Positions 7,246-15,484 of a DNA stretch of 64,000 nucleotides are shown piece by piece. The stretch's first letter is position 1; the number at the start of each line of letters is the position of its first letter. The translations under genes and the position numbers were made by a program. The notes beneath the pieces were generated by a model. It did no database searches, was not told the origin of the DNA, and saw only the letters and a program-made list of their open reading frames with translations. Source of the DNA: DASUPK01 sp963747425 (GTDB lineage Bacteria; Actinomycetota; Thermoleophilia; Solirubrobacterales; 70-9); the NCBI GenBank assembly GCA_963747425.1, contig CAVVFJ010000008.1:734580-798579 (forward strand), written 5' to 3'.

Positions 7246-9158
7246 CCGAACTGCCGCGAGATCATCTCGCTGAGCACGCCGCTCATCTCGCGGTCGCCCG
7301 TCCGGCGATCGTCCGAGATCACGTGGCTGACGGCGTTGATCAGCGCCAGGTGAGTGAACGCCTGGGGGAAGTTGCCCCAGTGACGGCCGGTCCTTGCGTC
7401 GAGCTCCTCGGCGTAGAGGCCGAGCGGGCCGGCGATGGCGAGCAGCTTCTCGCACATCTCTCGTGCCTTCCGCTGCTCTCCGATTTCGGAAAGGGCCGAC
7501 ACAAGCCAGAACGAGCAGATCAGGAAGCTGGCCTCCTCGCCGTGAAGGCCGTCATCGGTCTGCTCCACGCGGTAGCGCAACACGAGCCCGTGCTCGGTCA
7601 GCTCCTCGTCGATCGCCTTGACCGTGTTGACGACTCGCTCGTCGTCCGGGGGCAGGAAGCGTACGAGCGGGACAAGCAGGGTGGAGGCGTCGAGCGCGTC
7701 GGTCTCATAGTGCTGCCGGAAGACCCCGCGGTCCGAGACCCCTCTCTCGAGGATGTCGTCGCGGATCTGGTGAGAGACCTCGGTCCACCGCTTCATCCGG
7801 TCCTCGTCGCCGATCCGATCCGCCAGGCGACAGCCTCTGTCCAGTGCGACCCAGCACATCAGCTTCGAGGAGACGTAGTGCTTGGGCTCTCCGCGCGCCT
7901 CCCAGATCCCCTGGTCGGGCTTCTCCCACACGGCGATCGCCGACTCAACCTGGCGGCAGAGGGCCTCCCAGAGCTCATGGGGGAGGTGGTCCTGGACCTT
8001 GGCGTGGATATAGACGGAGTCGAGCAGCGCGCCGTAGACGTCGTTCTGGCGCTGGCTGTAGGCGGCGTTTCCGACGCGAACGGGCTTGGCGCCCTCGTAG
8101 CCGCTCAGGTTGTCGAGCGTCACCTCGGTGAGGTCGCTCTTGCCGCCGATCCCGTACATGATCTGCAGCCCGGGGCGGCCATCCTGGAGGCTCTCGTTGT
8201 AGACGTCGGCCAGCCAGCCCATGAAGTCCGTCGCCTCGTAGTCCAGCCCCAGAGTGTGGAGCGCCCAGAGGGTGAAGGTGGCGTCCCGGATCCACGTGTA
8301 GCGGTAGTCCCAGTTGCGCTCGCCGCCGGGGGTCTCGGGAAGCGAGGTGGTGAGCGCCGCGATCATGGCGCCGGTCGGCGCATAGGTCAGTCCCTTGAGG
8401 ACCAGGGCCGACCGCTGCAGATAGTCGCGCCACGTATGGTCGGGGAAGCTGCCGCCCTCCAGCCACCTGCGCCAATAGTCGACGGTGCGCTGGAGGCGCT
8501 GCTCGCACTCCTCGGCCGAGCTCGGGGGAATCGGCGCGGGCCCCCAGCTGAGTGCGCTGTAGCGGACCTCGCCGGACTTCATCCGATGGCGTGCACGGGC
8601 GTCGGATTGGTCGACGCCGATGGGGAGATCGCCTGTGAGGATCAGGTGGATGTCCTTGTGGCTGACCTCCGCGTCGGTCCCGTCCTCGCCGCGCCGCTGC
8701 CACTCGAGCCGCGTCGCGCCGTAGCCGAAGGCCGGCTGACAGATCATCTCGATGTCCACCTCGCCCTGGAGACACTCCACCTGCCGGATCAGGACGTGCT
8801 CGGCCTCATCGTCGGGCGGCGGGCGGCGGTGAGGCTCAAAGTCGTTGTCCTGCCGCCAGTCTCCGAGCGTCAGCCCGTCGCGAATGACGACCCAGCCGGA
8901 GCCCGTCATCCAGGTGGTCTCGAGGACGTTCGTCCCTGGGACGTAGCGTCGGCTGACCGGCGCGACCAGCGCGGGGGGCCCGATCCGCCAGAAGCCGGCG
9001 CTGCGATCGAGGAGAGAGCCGAAGACGCTCTCGGAGTCGAAGCGCGGGAGGCAGAGCCATTCGATCGACCCTTCGGGCGAGACGAGGGCGCCGGTGTGGC
9101 AATCCGAGAGGAAGCCGTAGGAGGAGATGCGGGGGAAGCGGGACTGGAGGGACGGCAT
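7242..9158 (-). CDS. Glycoside hydrolase family 15 enzyme (glucoamylase/trehalase-like)
   Basis: 638 residues, cytoplasmic (no signal peptide). The N-terminus ISSYGFLSDCHTGALVSPEGSIEWLCLPRFDS is the typical opening of bacterial GH15 proteins. The first catalytic region is WDYRYTWIRDATFTLWAL. A late EEASFLICSFWLVSAL supplies the second acid. The family hydrolyses alpha-glucosidic bonds; actinobacterial members of this length act on trehalose or malto-oligosaccharides, and which applies here cannot be read from sequence. TAGTCT lies nine bases before the ATG. Its TAG stop overlaps the TAG of the convergent regulator. Confidence 0.9.
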   Translation of the reverse strand: MPSLQSRFPRISSYGFLSDCHTGALVSPEGSIEWLCLPRFDSESVFGSLLDRSAGFWRIGPPALVAPVSRRYVPGTNVLETTWMTGSGWVVIRDGLTLGDWRQDNDFEPHRRPPPDDEAEHVLIRQVECLQGEVDIEMICQPAFGYGATRLEWQRRGEDGTDAEVSHKDIHLILTGDLPIGVDQSDARARHRMKSGEVRYSALSWGPAPIPPSSAEECEQRLQRTVDYWRRWLEGGSFPDHTWRDYLQRSALVLKGLTYAPTGAMIAALTTSLPETPGGERNWDYRYTWIRDATFTLWALHTLGLDYEATDFMGWLADVYNESLQDGRPGLQIMYGIGGKSDLTEVTLDNLSGYEGAKPVRVGNAAYSQRQNDVYGALLDSVYIHAKVQDHLPHELWEALCRQVESAIAVWEKPDQGIWEARGEPKHYVSSKLMCWVALDRGCRLADRIGDEDRMKRWTEVSHQIRDDILERGVSDRGVFRQHYETDALDASTLLVPLVRFLPPDDERVVNTVKAIDEELTEHGLVLRYRVEQTDDGLHGEEASFLICSFWLVSALSEIGEQRKAREMCEKLLAIAGPLGLYAEELDARTGRHWGNFPQAFTHLALINAVSHVISDDRRTGDREMSGVLSEMISRQFG

Positions 9159-9194
9159 GCGCCCAGGAGACTATTTGGCCCGCCCGCGACGGGA

Positions 9195-9425
9195 TCAGTT
9201 CGTCGCGAGCACCGCGCCGATTACGCCGATCAGAGCGAGGATCACCCCAACGAGACCAACCATGAATCCGCCCCCGAACCGGAAGATGACTGATCGGAGC
9301 TCCCTGATGTCCCGATCGACGCGATCGAATCCGGTCTCCAGCCGTGTTTCCAACCGATCGAAACCGTTCTCCATTCGCTGGGCAAGCTGGTCGATGCGCT
9401 CCTCGGTGGACGCCGTGCGCTCCAT
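9195..9425 (-). CDS. Small coiled-coil protein with C-terminal membrane anchor
   Basis: 76 residues. Residues 1-45 are charged heptads (ERIDQLAQRMENGFDRLETR), predicted coiled coil. Residues about 50-73 form one glycine-rich hydrophobic helix (GGGFMVGLVGVILALIGVIG), so a tail-anchored topology is expected. TAATCT sits exactly six bases before the ATG on this strand, supporting this as a real, leaderless gene. No known function. It is transcribed in the same direction as the GH15 gene, 36 bases ahead of it. Confidence 0.6.
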   Translation of the reverse strand: MERTASTEERIDQLAQRMENGFDRLETRLETGFDRVDRDIRELRSVIFRFGGGFMVGLVGVILALIGVIGAVLATN

Positions 9426-9431
9426 GTCATG

Positions 9432-9437
9432 AGATTA
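9432..9437 (-). promoter_or_regulatory. -10 hexamer TAATCT, leaderless start of the coiled-coil gene
   Basis: On the minus strand TAATCT is followed by six bases and then ATG at 9425. It lies back to back with a possible promoter for the tRNA-Gln gene. Confidence 0.5.
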
Positions 9438-9446
9438 GCCCGCGCA

Positions 9447-9452
9447 TACACT
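9447..9452 (+). promoter_or_regulatory. Possible -10 hexamer TACACT of tRNA-Gln
   Basis: TACACT lies 12 bases before the first base of the mature tRNA, predicting a 5' leader of about five bases. No convincing -35 box is visible. Confidence 0.35.
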
Positions 9453-9464
9453 GATTTCTCCCCC

Positions 9465-9535
9465 TGGGGAGTCGTCTAAAGGCAAGACTCCGGGTTTTGG
9501 TCCCGGCAATCCTGGTTCGATTCCAGGCTCCCCAG
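9465..9535 (+). tRNA. tRNA-Gln (anticodon TTG)
   Basis: The 71-base cloverleaf is complete. Acceptor TGGGGAG pairs with CTCCCCA. The D stem is GTCT/AGAC, the anticodon stem CCGGG/CCCGG with loop TTTTGGT, and the T arm CCTGG-TTCGATT-CCAGG. The anticodon TTG reads CAA (and probably CAG by wobble). The discriminator base is G. The following bases are CCT, so the CCA end is not encoded and must be added by tRNA nucleotidyltransferase. Confidence 0.93.
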
Positions 9536-9562
9536 CCTCGACTGGATGGCAGAAATCGTCCG

Positions 9563-9592
9563 CTATTGGTCATTGCAGACGGCCGCCAATAG
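9563..9592. promoter_or_regulatory. Inverted repeat CTATTGG / CCAATAG, candidate operator
   Basis: Perfect 7-base arms separated by 16 bases (centre-to-centre 23, about two helical turns), ending 15 bases before the GTG of the GlxA-type regulator. This geometry suits a dimeric regulator, possibly AraC-type autoregulation. It also overlaps the stretch between tRNA-Gln and the gene start. Confidence 0.4.
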
Positions 9593-9607
9593 GGCCATGA
9601 TTCGGCC

Positions 9608-10609
9608 GTGACCTCGATCAATGAGCCGCGACGAGTCGTCATCCTCGCCTTCCCGGGGGTCCAGCCGCTTGACGTGATCGGGCCGGCGGAGGTGTTCGCC
9701 GGCGCGGACGTCCTGGCGGGTGGGAATGCCTACACCGTCGAGGTCGTCGCCAAGGAGCCCGGGCCCATCGCCACCAGGGCAAGCGGCTATGGGATCGCTC
9801 CCAAGACGACGACGGCCCGCTGTCGCGGCCCAATCGACACGCTCGTCGTTGCCGGCGGCTTCGGGGTCGCCGAGGCCGAGAATGACGCCGGCCTGATCCG
9901 CTGGATCCGCAGCGCCGCCCGCCGCTCGCGACGGGTCACCTCGGTCTGCTCCGGATCGTTCCTGCTCGCTCGGGCCGGGCTGCTGGAGGGGCGCACCGTC
10001 ACCACTCACTGGGCGTCGACCGCCGAGCTCGCCCGCCGCCACCCGGAGCTCACCGTCGACCCAAATCCGATCTTCGTCCGGGACGGGAACGTCTGGACCT
10101 CCGCCGGGGTCACCTCCGGCATGGACCTCTCGCTCGCATTGGTGGAGGAGGACCTGGGTCGCGAGACCGCGGTGGAGATCGCACGCTGGCTCGTTCTTTT
10201 CCTCCAGCGCCCCGGCGGCCAGGCCCAGTTCAGCACCCACCTCTCGGCGCAGCTCGCCGAGCGGCGGCCCCTGCGCGAGCTCCAGTCCTGGATCGCCGAC
10301 AACCTCGACGCAGACCTGCGGGTCGAGGCCCTGGCGGAGCGCGCCGCGATGAGCCCGCGGAACTTCGCCCGCTTCTTCCGGCGGGAGACGGGGATGACGC
10401 CGGCGGCCTATGTCGAGGAGCTCCGCGTCGAGCGCGCTCGCCAGCTGCTGGAGGAGAGCTCCGATCCGGTGGAGCTCGTCTCTACCCGTTGCGGATTCGG
10501 CACGCCGGAGACCATGCGCCGCGCCTTCTCGCGCCGGGTCGGCGCCGCCCCGGCTGCCTACCGCGCCCGGTTCCGCCGAGCCCCCGACCCGGCCGCACCC
10601 GTCCATTGA
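9608..10609 (+). CDS. GlxA-family transcriptional regulator (DJ-1/PfpI domain + AraC HTH)
   Basis: 333 residues. Residues about 8-190 form a class I amidotransferase-like DJ-1/PfpI domain with the nucleophile-elbow motif TSVCSGSFLLARAGLLEG and the following TTHW. Residues about 225-325 carry two AraC-type helix-turn-helix units (LRVEALAERAAMSPRNFARFFRRETGMTPAAYVEELRVERA and the second unit through GFGTPETMRRAF). The family senses small molecules through the N-terminal domain. The GTG start follows a CATGAT hexamer at six bases. The next gene encodes a stand-alone DJ-1/PfpI enzyme related to this sensor domain, a likely target of regulation (inference). Confidence 0.9.
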   Translation: MTSINEPRRVVILAFPGVQPLDVIGPAEVFAGADVLAGGNAYTVEVVAKEPGPIATRASGYGIAPKTTTARCRGPIDTLVVAGGFGVAEAENDAGLIRWIRSAARRSRRVTSVCSGSFLLARAGLLEGRTVTTHWASTAELARRHPELTVDPNPIFVRDGNVWTSAGVTSGMDLSLALVEEDLGRETAVEIARWLVLFLQRPGGQAQFSTHLSAQLAERRPLRELQSWIADNLDADLRVEALAERAAMSPRNFARFFRRETGMTPAAYVEELRVERARQLLEESSDPVELVSTRCGFGTPETMRRAFSRRVGAAPAAYRARFRRAPDPAAPVH

Positions 10610-10622
10610 GAGGAGACCCCTG

Positions 10623-11273
10623 ATGCAGATCGCCTACCTGCTCTATGACCGCTTCACCGCTCTGGACATCACAGGACCCCACGACGTTCTCAACTCCGTC
10701 CCCGGCAACGAATCGATCTTCGTCGCCGAGGTGGCCGGGCCGGTCCGAAACGAGTCGGACACGCTCTCGCTCGTCGCCGACGCCTCGCTGGACGAGGTGA
10801 CTAGCCCGGACATCGTCGTCGTCCCAGGCGGCTTCGGCAACCGGCTGCTGCTCGAGCACGAGCCGCTCCACGAGTGGATCCGGGGCGTGCACGAGACCAG
10901 CACCTGGACCACCTCGGTCTGCACCGGCTCGCTGCTGCTCGCGGCCGCCGGCCTTCTCGACGGTGCACCCGCGACCACCCACTGGCTGGCGCGCGACGTC
11001 CTCGCCGAGCTGGGGGCGAAGCCAGTCCCGGATCGCATCGTCGAGCACGGCAAGATCGTCACCGCAGCGGGCGTCTCCTCGGGGATCGACATGGCGCTCC
11101 ACCTCGTCAGGAGGATCAACGGGGACGAGGTCGCCCAAGCGGTGCAGCTCGGCATCGAGTACGACCCCGAGCCGCCACTCGATGCCGGCTCTCCCGAGAA
11201 GGCGCCGGCGGAGATCGTCGAGCTGGTCAGGGCCGCGTTCACCGCCCGGGAGTCGGCCGGAGTAAGCGACTGA
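10623..11273 (+). CDS. DJ-1/PfpI family protein, isonitrile hydratase-like
   Basis: 216 residues. MQIAYLLYDRFTALDITGPHDVL at the N-terminus and TTSVCTGSLLLAAAGLL followed by TTHW match isonitrile hydratase (InhA) and related cysteine hydrolases of the DJ-1 superfamily; the Cys in SVCTGS is the nucleophile. The ATG at 10623 has GAGAGGAG upstream, and the gene lies 13 bases after the GlxA-type regulator, so they are probably cotranscribed. The substrate cannot be determined from sequence. The two adjacent proteins are paralogous over this domain. Confidence 0.85.
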   Translation: MQIAYLLYDRFTALDITGPHDVLNSVPGNESIFVAEVAGPVRNESDTLSLVADASLDEVTSPDIVVVPGGFGNRLLLEHEPLHEWIRGVHETSTWTTSVCTGSLLLAAAGLLDGAPATTHWLARDVLAELGAKPVPDRIVEHGKIVTAAGVSSGIDMALHLVRRINGDEVAQAVQLGIEYDPEPPLDAGSPEKAPAEIVELVRAAFTARESAGVSD

Positions 11274-11303
11274 CACTCGGGTGACTTCTGGCAGGCTGGG
11301 GGG

Positions 11304-12155
11304 ATGGAGCTCGAGCGCCAGGTGTTCGATCTGTCGCACGGTGAGTTCTACGCGCTGGCGGGGGGCGACCCCGACGGCCGTCCGGTCCTCTACCTGCACG
11401 GCTTCCCCGACCACCCGCCGACCGCGACCCCATTTCTCCTGGAGCTCTGCCGCCGCGGCCATCGCGTGCTGGCGCCGTGGTTGCGCGGGTATGCGCCTTC
11501 GCCGCTCAGCGGCCCCTTCGACCAGGGGTCGCTGCTGGGGGATGTGATCGAGCTGATCGACCGCTGGTCGCCTGGGTCCGCGATCGACCTCGTCGGGCAC
11601 GATTGGGGCGCCGGCCTGACCTGCAACGCGTGCCTGGTGGTGCCCGGCAGGATCGAGCGCGCGGTGACGCTCTCGGTGCCGCACCCGCTCACCTTCCTCC
11701 GCCGGCTCGGAAGGCCGGCGCAGATGCGTCGCAGCTGGTACATGGCGCTGTTCCAGCTCCCCGGCGCGGGCTGGCTGGTGGAGGCGCGCGACCTGGCGCT
11801 GGTCGACCTCCTCTGGCGCCGCTGGTCGCCGGGCTTCTCGCTCGATCCCGCCCGGCGGGCCGAGCTGCACGAGTGCCTCGCCACCAGCCTGCCGGCCCCG
11901 ATCCGCTACTACCGGCAGATGCTCCGCCCGTACACGGAGGGGAGGGCCAGGCTGCGGCTGCTCTCCCAGCCGATCGCGACGCCGCTCCTGCAGCTCCACG
12001 GGGCCGATGATGGCTGCGTCCTTCCGCCGAGCAGTGACGACCGCGGCCGATTCAGCGGCCCGTACGAGCGAGAAGTCCTGCCGGGCGTCGGTCACTTTCT
12101 CCAGATCGAGGAGCCCGAGCTGATCGCCGAGCGGGTCGCGGCCTGGCTGGCTTAG
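11304..12155 (+). CDS. Alpha/beta hydrolase, epoxide hydrolase/dehalogenase-like
   Basis: 283 residues. Oxyanion motif LHGFPD (31-36) and nucleophile elbow GHDWGA with Asp100, not Ser, as nucleophile. A catalytic His lies in PGVGHFLQIEEP near the C-terminus. An Asp nucleophile with HGFP is characteristic of epoxide hydrolases and haloalkane dehalogenases; the HGFP proline and WGA favour epoxide hydrolase. A helical cap follows (about 130-215). CAGGCT lies six bases before the ATG, consistent with a leaderless transcript, so it may be separate from the preceding pair. Confidence 0.82.
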   Translation: MELERQVFDLSHGEFYALAGGDPDGRPVLYLHGFPDHPPTATPFLLELCRRGHRVLAPWLRGYAPSPLSGPFDQGSLLGDVIELIDRWSPGSAIDLVGHDWGAGLTCNACLVVPGRIERAVTLSVPHPLTFLRRLGRPAQMRRSWYMALFQLPGAGWLVEARDLALVDLLWRRWSPGFSLDPARRAELHECLATSLPAPIRYYRQMLRPYTEGRARLRLLSQPIATPLLQLHGADDGCVLPPSSDDRGRFSGPYEREVLPGVGHFLQIEEPELIAERVAAWLA

Positions 12156-12186
12156 GCGATCTCGGTCGCGAGACGACCCCTGGCCT

Positions 12187-12192
12187 TACGAT
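12187..12192 (+). promoter_or_regulatory. -10 hexamer TACGAT, leaderless start of glmU
   Basis: TACGAT ends exactly six bases before the GTG of glmU at 12199, and no ribosome-binding site is visible. This is strong support for the GTG start. Confidence 0.55.
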
Positions 12193-12198
12193 TCCGCT

Positions 12199-13599
12199 GT
12201 GAATACGGCTGCCACCACGGCCCTGATCATGGCCGCGGGCCAGGGCACGCGCATGCACTCGGCGGTGCCCAAGGTCCTGCACGAGGTCTGCGGGCGACCG
12301 ATGATCGCCTGGCCGATCCTCGCCGCTCGCGAGGCCGGGGCGGGGCGGGTCTGCGTGATCGTCTCGCCCGACCATGACCTCTCCTCGGTGCTGCCCAACG
12401 GCACCGAGACGATCGTCCAGCCGGTGGCCGACGGGACCGGCGGCGCGCTGCGCGCGGCCGCCGACGTCGTCAGCGACTCAGACACAGTCGTGGTCCTGTC
12501 CGGCGACACGCCCCTGCTCAGTGCAGAGGCGATCGAGGCGATGCTCGCCGCCCATGGCGATGCCGGTGCTGCGGCCACGATGATGACCACCGAGCTCGAG
12601 GACCCTGGGACGTTCGGGCGGGTCATCCGCGGGGGCGACGGCGAGGTCGAGCGGATCGTCGAGGCCAAGAAGCCGGGCGACGCCTCCCCGGAGGAGCTCC
12701 AGGTCAGAGAGGTGAATGCCGGCACCTACGCGTTCGCGGCGAAGCCGCTGGCGGAGGCCCTCGGCGGCCTGACCAACGACAACGCCCAGGGCGAGTACTA
12801 CCTGCCCGACGTGCTGCCACTGATCCGCAAGGCCGGCGGCCGGGTGATCGCCCACCTGGTCGGCGATCCCGCGGTCAACCTGGGCATCAACGACCGCGCG
12901 GACCTCGCTCGGGTCACCGACGAGGCTCGCCGGCGGATCCTGATCGCCCACATGCAGGCGGGGGTCACGATCGAGGACCCCGGCGCGACCTGGATCGACG
13001 CCAACGTCCGGATCGGGCCGGACGCCACCATCCTTCCCGGCACTTCGCTGCGCGGCACCACGACAGTCGGATCGGGCAGCAGCATCGGGCCGATGACCAC
13101 GCTGATCGATTCCCGCGTGGGAGAGCGCGCCACCGTGATCCACTCCTACCTGACCGGCTGCGAGGTCGCCGACGAGGCGAGGGTGGGGCCGTTCACCTAT
13201 CTGCGGCCGAACGCCCGGATCGGCGAGGGAGCGAAGGCCGGGACCTTCGTCGAGATCAAGAACTCGGACATCGGCGCCGGTGCCAAGGTCCCTCATCTGT
13301 CCTACATCGGCGACGCCGAGGTGGGGGAGGGAACCAACCTCGGGGCGACCACGGTGACCGCCAATTACGACGGTCGCAACAAAAATCGCACCAAGATCGG
13401 CAAGAACGTTCACACCGGGGTTGACACCACCTTCGTCGCTCCCGTAGAAGTCGGCGACGACGCATACACTGGAGCCGGTTCGGTGATCAACGAGGATGTA
13501 CCGCCCGGGGCGTTGGGCATTTCGAGGGCGGACCAGAAGAACGTCGAGGGCTACGCGGCGAAGAAGGACAAGGAATCGAGCGAGGGAGAAGACTCGTGA
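12199..13599 (+). CDS. glmU: Bifunctional N-acetylglucosamine-1-phosphate uridyltransferase / glucosamine-1-phosphate acetyltransferase
   Basis: 466 residues. It makes UDP-N-acetylglucosamine for peptidoglycan and glycans. The N-terminal pyrophosphorylase (about 1-230) has LIMAAGQGTRMHSAVPKVLHE. The C-terminal left-handed beta-helix (about 250-450) has hexapeptide repeats and the acetyltransferase motif VPHLSYIGDAEVGEGTNLGA, containing the catalytic His, then NYDGRNKNRTKIG. Full length for the family. The stop overlaps the GTG of prs (GTGA), the usual glmU-prs operon. Confidence 0.95.
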   Translation: MNTAATTALIMAAGQGTRMHSAVPKVLHEVCGRPMIAWPILAAREAGAGRVCVIVSPDHDLSSVLPNGTETIVQPVADGTGGALRAAADVVSDSDTVVVLSGDTPLLSAEAIEAMLAAHGDAGAAATMMTTELEDPGTFGRVIRGGDGEVERIVEAKKPGDASPEELQVREVNAGTYAFAAKPLAEALGGLTNDNAQGEYYLPDVLPLIRKAGGRVIAHLVGDPAVNLGINDRADLARVTDEARRRILIAHMQAGVTIEDPGATWIDANVRIGPDATILPGTSLRGTTTVGSGSSIGPMTTLIDSRVGERATVIHSYLTGCEVADEARVGPFTYLRPNARIGEGAKAGTFVEIKNSDIGAGAKVPHLSYIGDAEVGEGTNLGATTVTANYDGRNKNRTKIGKNVHTGVDTTFVAPVEVGDDAYTGAGSVINEDVPPGALGISRADQKNVEGYAAKKDKESSEGEDS

Positions 13600-14624
13600 G
13601 CACCATCGAGCAGCCCCAGCCGATAACGGAGATCGTTCAGGACTACCGCAAGCGCCTGATGGTCTTCGGCGGGCGCGCCTCAGGAGAGCTCGCCTCCAAC
13701 ATCGCCCGGAACCTCCAGGTCGACCTCAGCGACGTCACCCTGAAGACCTTCTCGAACGGCGAGGTCTACTGCCGCTACGAGGAGTCGATCCGGGGCGCCG
13801 ACGTCTTCATCGTTCAGTCGACGGCCGCCAACGAGATCGAGGGGATGACCCCGAACGACGCGCTGATGGAACTGCTGGCGATGATCGATGCGGCTCAGGG
13901 CGCCTCGGCCCACAGGATCATCGCCGTGATGCCCTGGTACGGCTACGCCCGCCAGGACAAGAAGTCCGCCCCCCGCGAGCCGATCTCGGCGCGAATCGTC
14001 GCCAAGTGCCTCGAGGGCGTCGGGGTCGACCGCGTGCTCACCATGGACCTCCACGCCGGCCAGGTCCAGGGCTTCTTCCACGTGCCCCTGGACCACATGA
14101 CCGCGATGCCGATGCTCGCCCAGTACGTCTCGGACATGGGCTTCGACGAGGAGCTCGTGATCGTCTCCCCGGACGCCGGCCGGGTGAAGACGGCCCGCAA
14201 CTTCGCCCGCAAGGTAGGCAGCCACTGGGCCGTCATGGAGAAGGAGCGCCCCGCCCAGCAGGTCGCCGAGATCGGCTACGTCGTCGGGGAGGTCAAGGGC
14301 AAGACCGCCGTCCTCGTCGACGACATGATCGACACGGCAGGCACGCTCACCGCGGCCGCACAGACCGTCCTCGACGTGGGCGCGAAGCGGGTTCTCGCCG
14401 TCGCCACCCACGGCGTCTTCTCGGGCCCGGCCTACGAGCGCCTGGCCCAGGACAGCTCCGGCATCGAGCGGATCGTGGTCACGGACACCATGCCCCAGCG
14501 CCCCGGCGCCCCGGAGAACATCACCGTGATCTCAGCAGCTCAGACCCTCGCGGACTCGATGCGCCGGATCTTCACCGACGACTCGGTGTCCGAGATCTTC
14601 GCCGGCGAGAACCAGCTGTTCTAG
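13596..14624 (+). CDS. prs: Ribose-phosphate pyrophosphokinase
   Basis: 342 residues. Makes PRPP from ribose-5-phosphate and ATP for nucleotide, His and Trp synthesis. Motifs: FSNGEVYCRYEESIRG, the flexible-loop region YGYARQDKKSAPREPISA, the metal/ribose-phosphate region DLHAGQVQGFFHVPLDH, and the PRPP-binding loop VLVDDMIDTAGTLTAAA. It starts with GTG overlapping glmU by four bases. The N-terminal extension (MSTIEQPQPITEIVQDYRK) is slightly longer than average. Confidence 0.95.
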   Translation: MSTIEQPQPITEIVQDYRKRLMVFGGRASGELASNIARNLQVDLSDVTLKTFSNGEVYCRYEESIRGADVFIVQSTAANEIEGMTPNDALMELLAMIDAAQGASAHRIIAVMPWYGYARQDKKSAPREPISARIVAKCLEGVGVDRVLTMDLHAGQVQGFFHVPLDHMTAMPMLAQYVSDMGFDEELVIVSPDAGRVKTARNFARKVGSHWAVMEKERPAQQVAEIGYVVGEVKGKTAVLVDDMIDTAGTLTAAAQTVLDVGAKRVLAVATHGVFSGPAYERLAQDSSGIERIVVTDTMPQRPGAPENITVISAAQTLADSMRRIFTDDSVSEIFAGENQLF

Positions 14625-14662
14625 CCGCCGGAACGAGCCTCATCCCTCTAGTGTGCGCCGCC

Positions 14663-15484
14663 ATGGCGGCCAAGCCCAAGGCGGGACAGAAGAAGGCGCC
14701 CGAGAAGAAGGCGCCCGATAAAAAGGCGCCCGAGAAGAAGCCCGAAGACGCCCCGACCTATCGCCGGATCGGCCACAAGGGCGCCGACGCGATCATCGCC
14801 GGGAACACTGCCGAGAGCTTCGACGCGGCCGTGGAGCACGGGGTCGACATGGTCGAGCTCGACGTCCTCCGGGAGCAGGAGGGCCGCCTGATCGTCGCCC
14901 ATGACTTCGACGACGCGCTCTCGCGGCAGCCGATGGACCTGACGGAGGCCCTCGACCTCTTCCTGGAGGCTCCGCTCGAGGACGTTGAGATCGACTGCGA
15001 CCTGAAGCTCCCCGGTCGCGAGGCGGAGCTCGCCGGAGCGCTGGAGGGCCGCGGCCTGCTCGATCGCGCCATGGTCTCGACCCAGGAGATCGACAGCCTC
15101 CGCAAGCTGCGCCAGCTCGAGCCTGAGCTGCGCCTGGGCTGGACCTACCCCAAGACGAAGCGGGACTGGACCCAGTACGGCTGGGCCCAGCCGGCGCTCA
15201 AGGCCGGCCTGTCAGCCCTTCGCCGCCGGTATCCGAGCATCCTGGCCAAGCAGGGGCCGCGCCTCGAGGTCGACGCCGTCTGGGTCTACCACCCGATCAT
15301 CACCCCGAAGGCCGTCGACGTCGCGCACGAGATCGGCGTCGAGCTGATCGCCTGGACCGTCGACGAGGCGGCCCGGATGAGAGAGCTGCTCGACATGGGC
15401 GTCGACGGGATCTGCTCGAACGACCCGAGGCTCTTCGAGGTAGCGGAGCGTCAGCTACAGCCGGCGGCGGAGAAGGCAGACTAG
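14663..15484 (+). CDS. Glycerophosphodiester phosphodiesterase family protein
   Basis: 273 residues. After a low-complexity Lys/Ala/Pro tail (repeats of KKAPEKKAPDKK, about 10-32) the GDPD domain starts with RRIGHKGADAIIAGNTAESFDAAVEHGVDMVELDV, where His, Glu and Asp of the GDPD metal site are visible. It closes with LIAWTVDEAARMRELLDMGVDGICSNDPRLF, the typical C-terminal half. It hydrolyses glycerophosphodiesters to glycerol-3-phosphate. No signal peptide, so cytoplasmic. GTG 14651 is an alternative start four codons earlier; TAGTGT lies eight bases before the ATG. The stop overlaps the convergent kinase gene through a shared CTAG. Confidence 0.88.
   Translation: MAAKPKAGQKKAPEKKAPDKKAPEKKPEDAPTYRRIGHKGADAIIAGNTAESFDAAVEHGVDMVELDVLREQEGRLIVAHDFDDALSRQPMDLTEALDLFLEAPLEDVEIDCDLKLPGREAELAGALEGRGLLDRAMVSTQEIDSLRKLRQLEPELRLGWTYPKTKRDWTQYGWAQPALKAGLSALRRRYPSILAKQGPRLEVDAVWVYHPIITPKAVDVAHEIGVELIAWTVDEAARMRELLDMGVDGICSNDPRLFEVAERQLQPAAEKAD

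Noticed and set aside
7323..9293. A 656-codon open frame on the plus strand over the GH15 gene.
   Set aside because: The minus strand frame contains the GH15 signatures (YGFLSDCHTGALVSPEGS, WDYRYTWIRDA); the plus frame has none and ends past the small coiled-coil gene.
11470..11500. A GGTTGCGCGGGTATGCGCC stretch resembling the dispersed palindrome.
   Set aside because: It lacks the GGG/CCC arms, the flanking AAAC and CTCGCA, and lies in a conserved hydrolase coding region, so it is a chance match.
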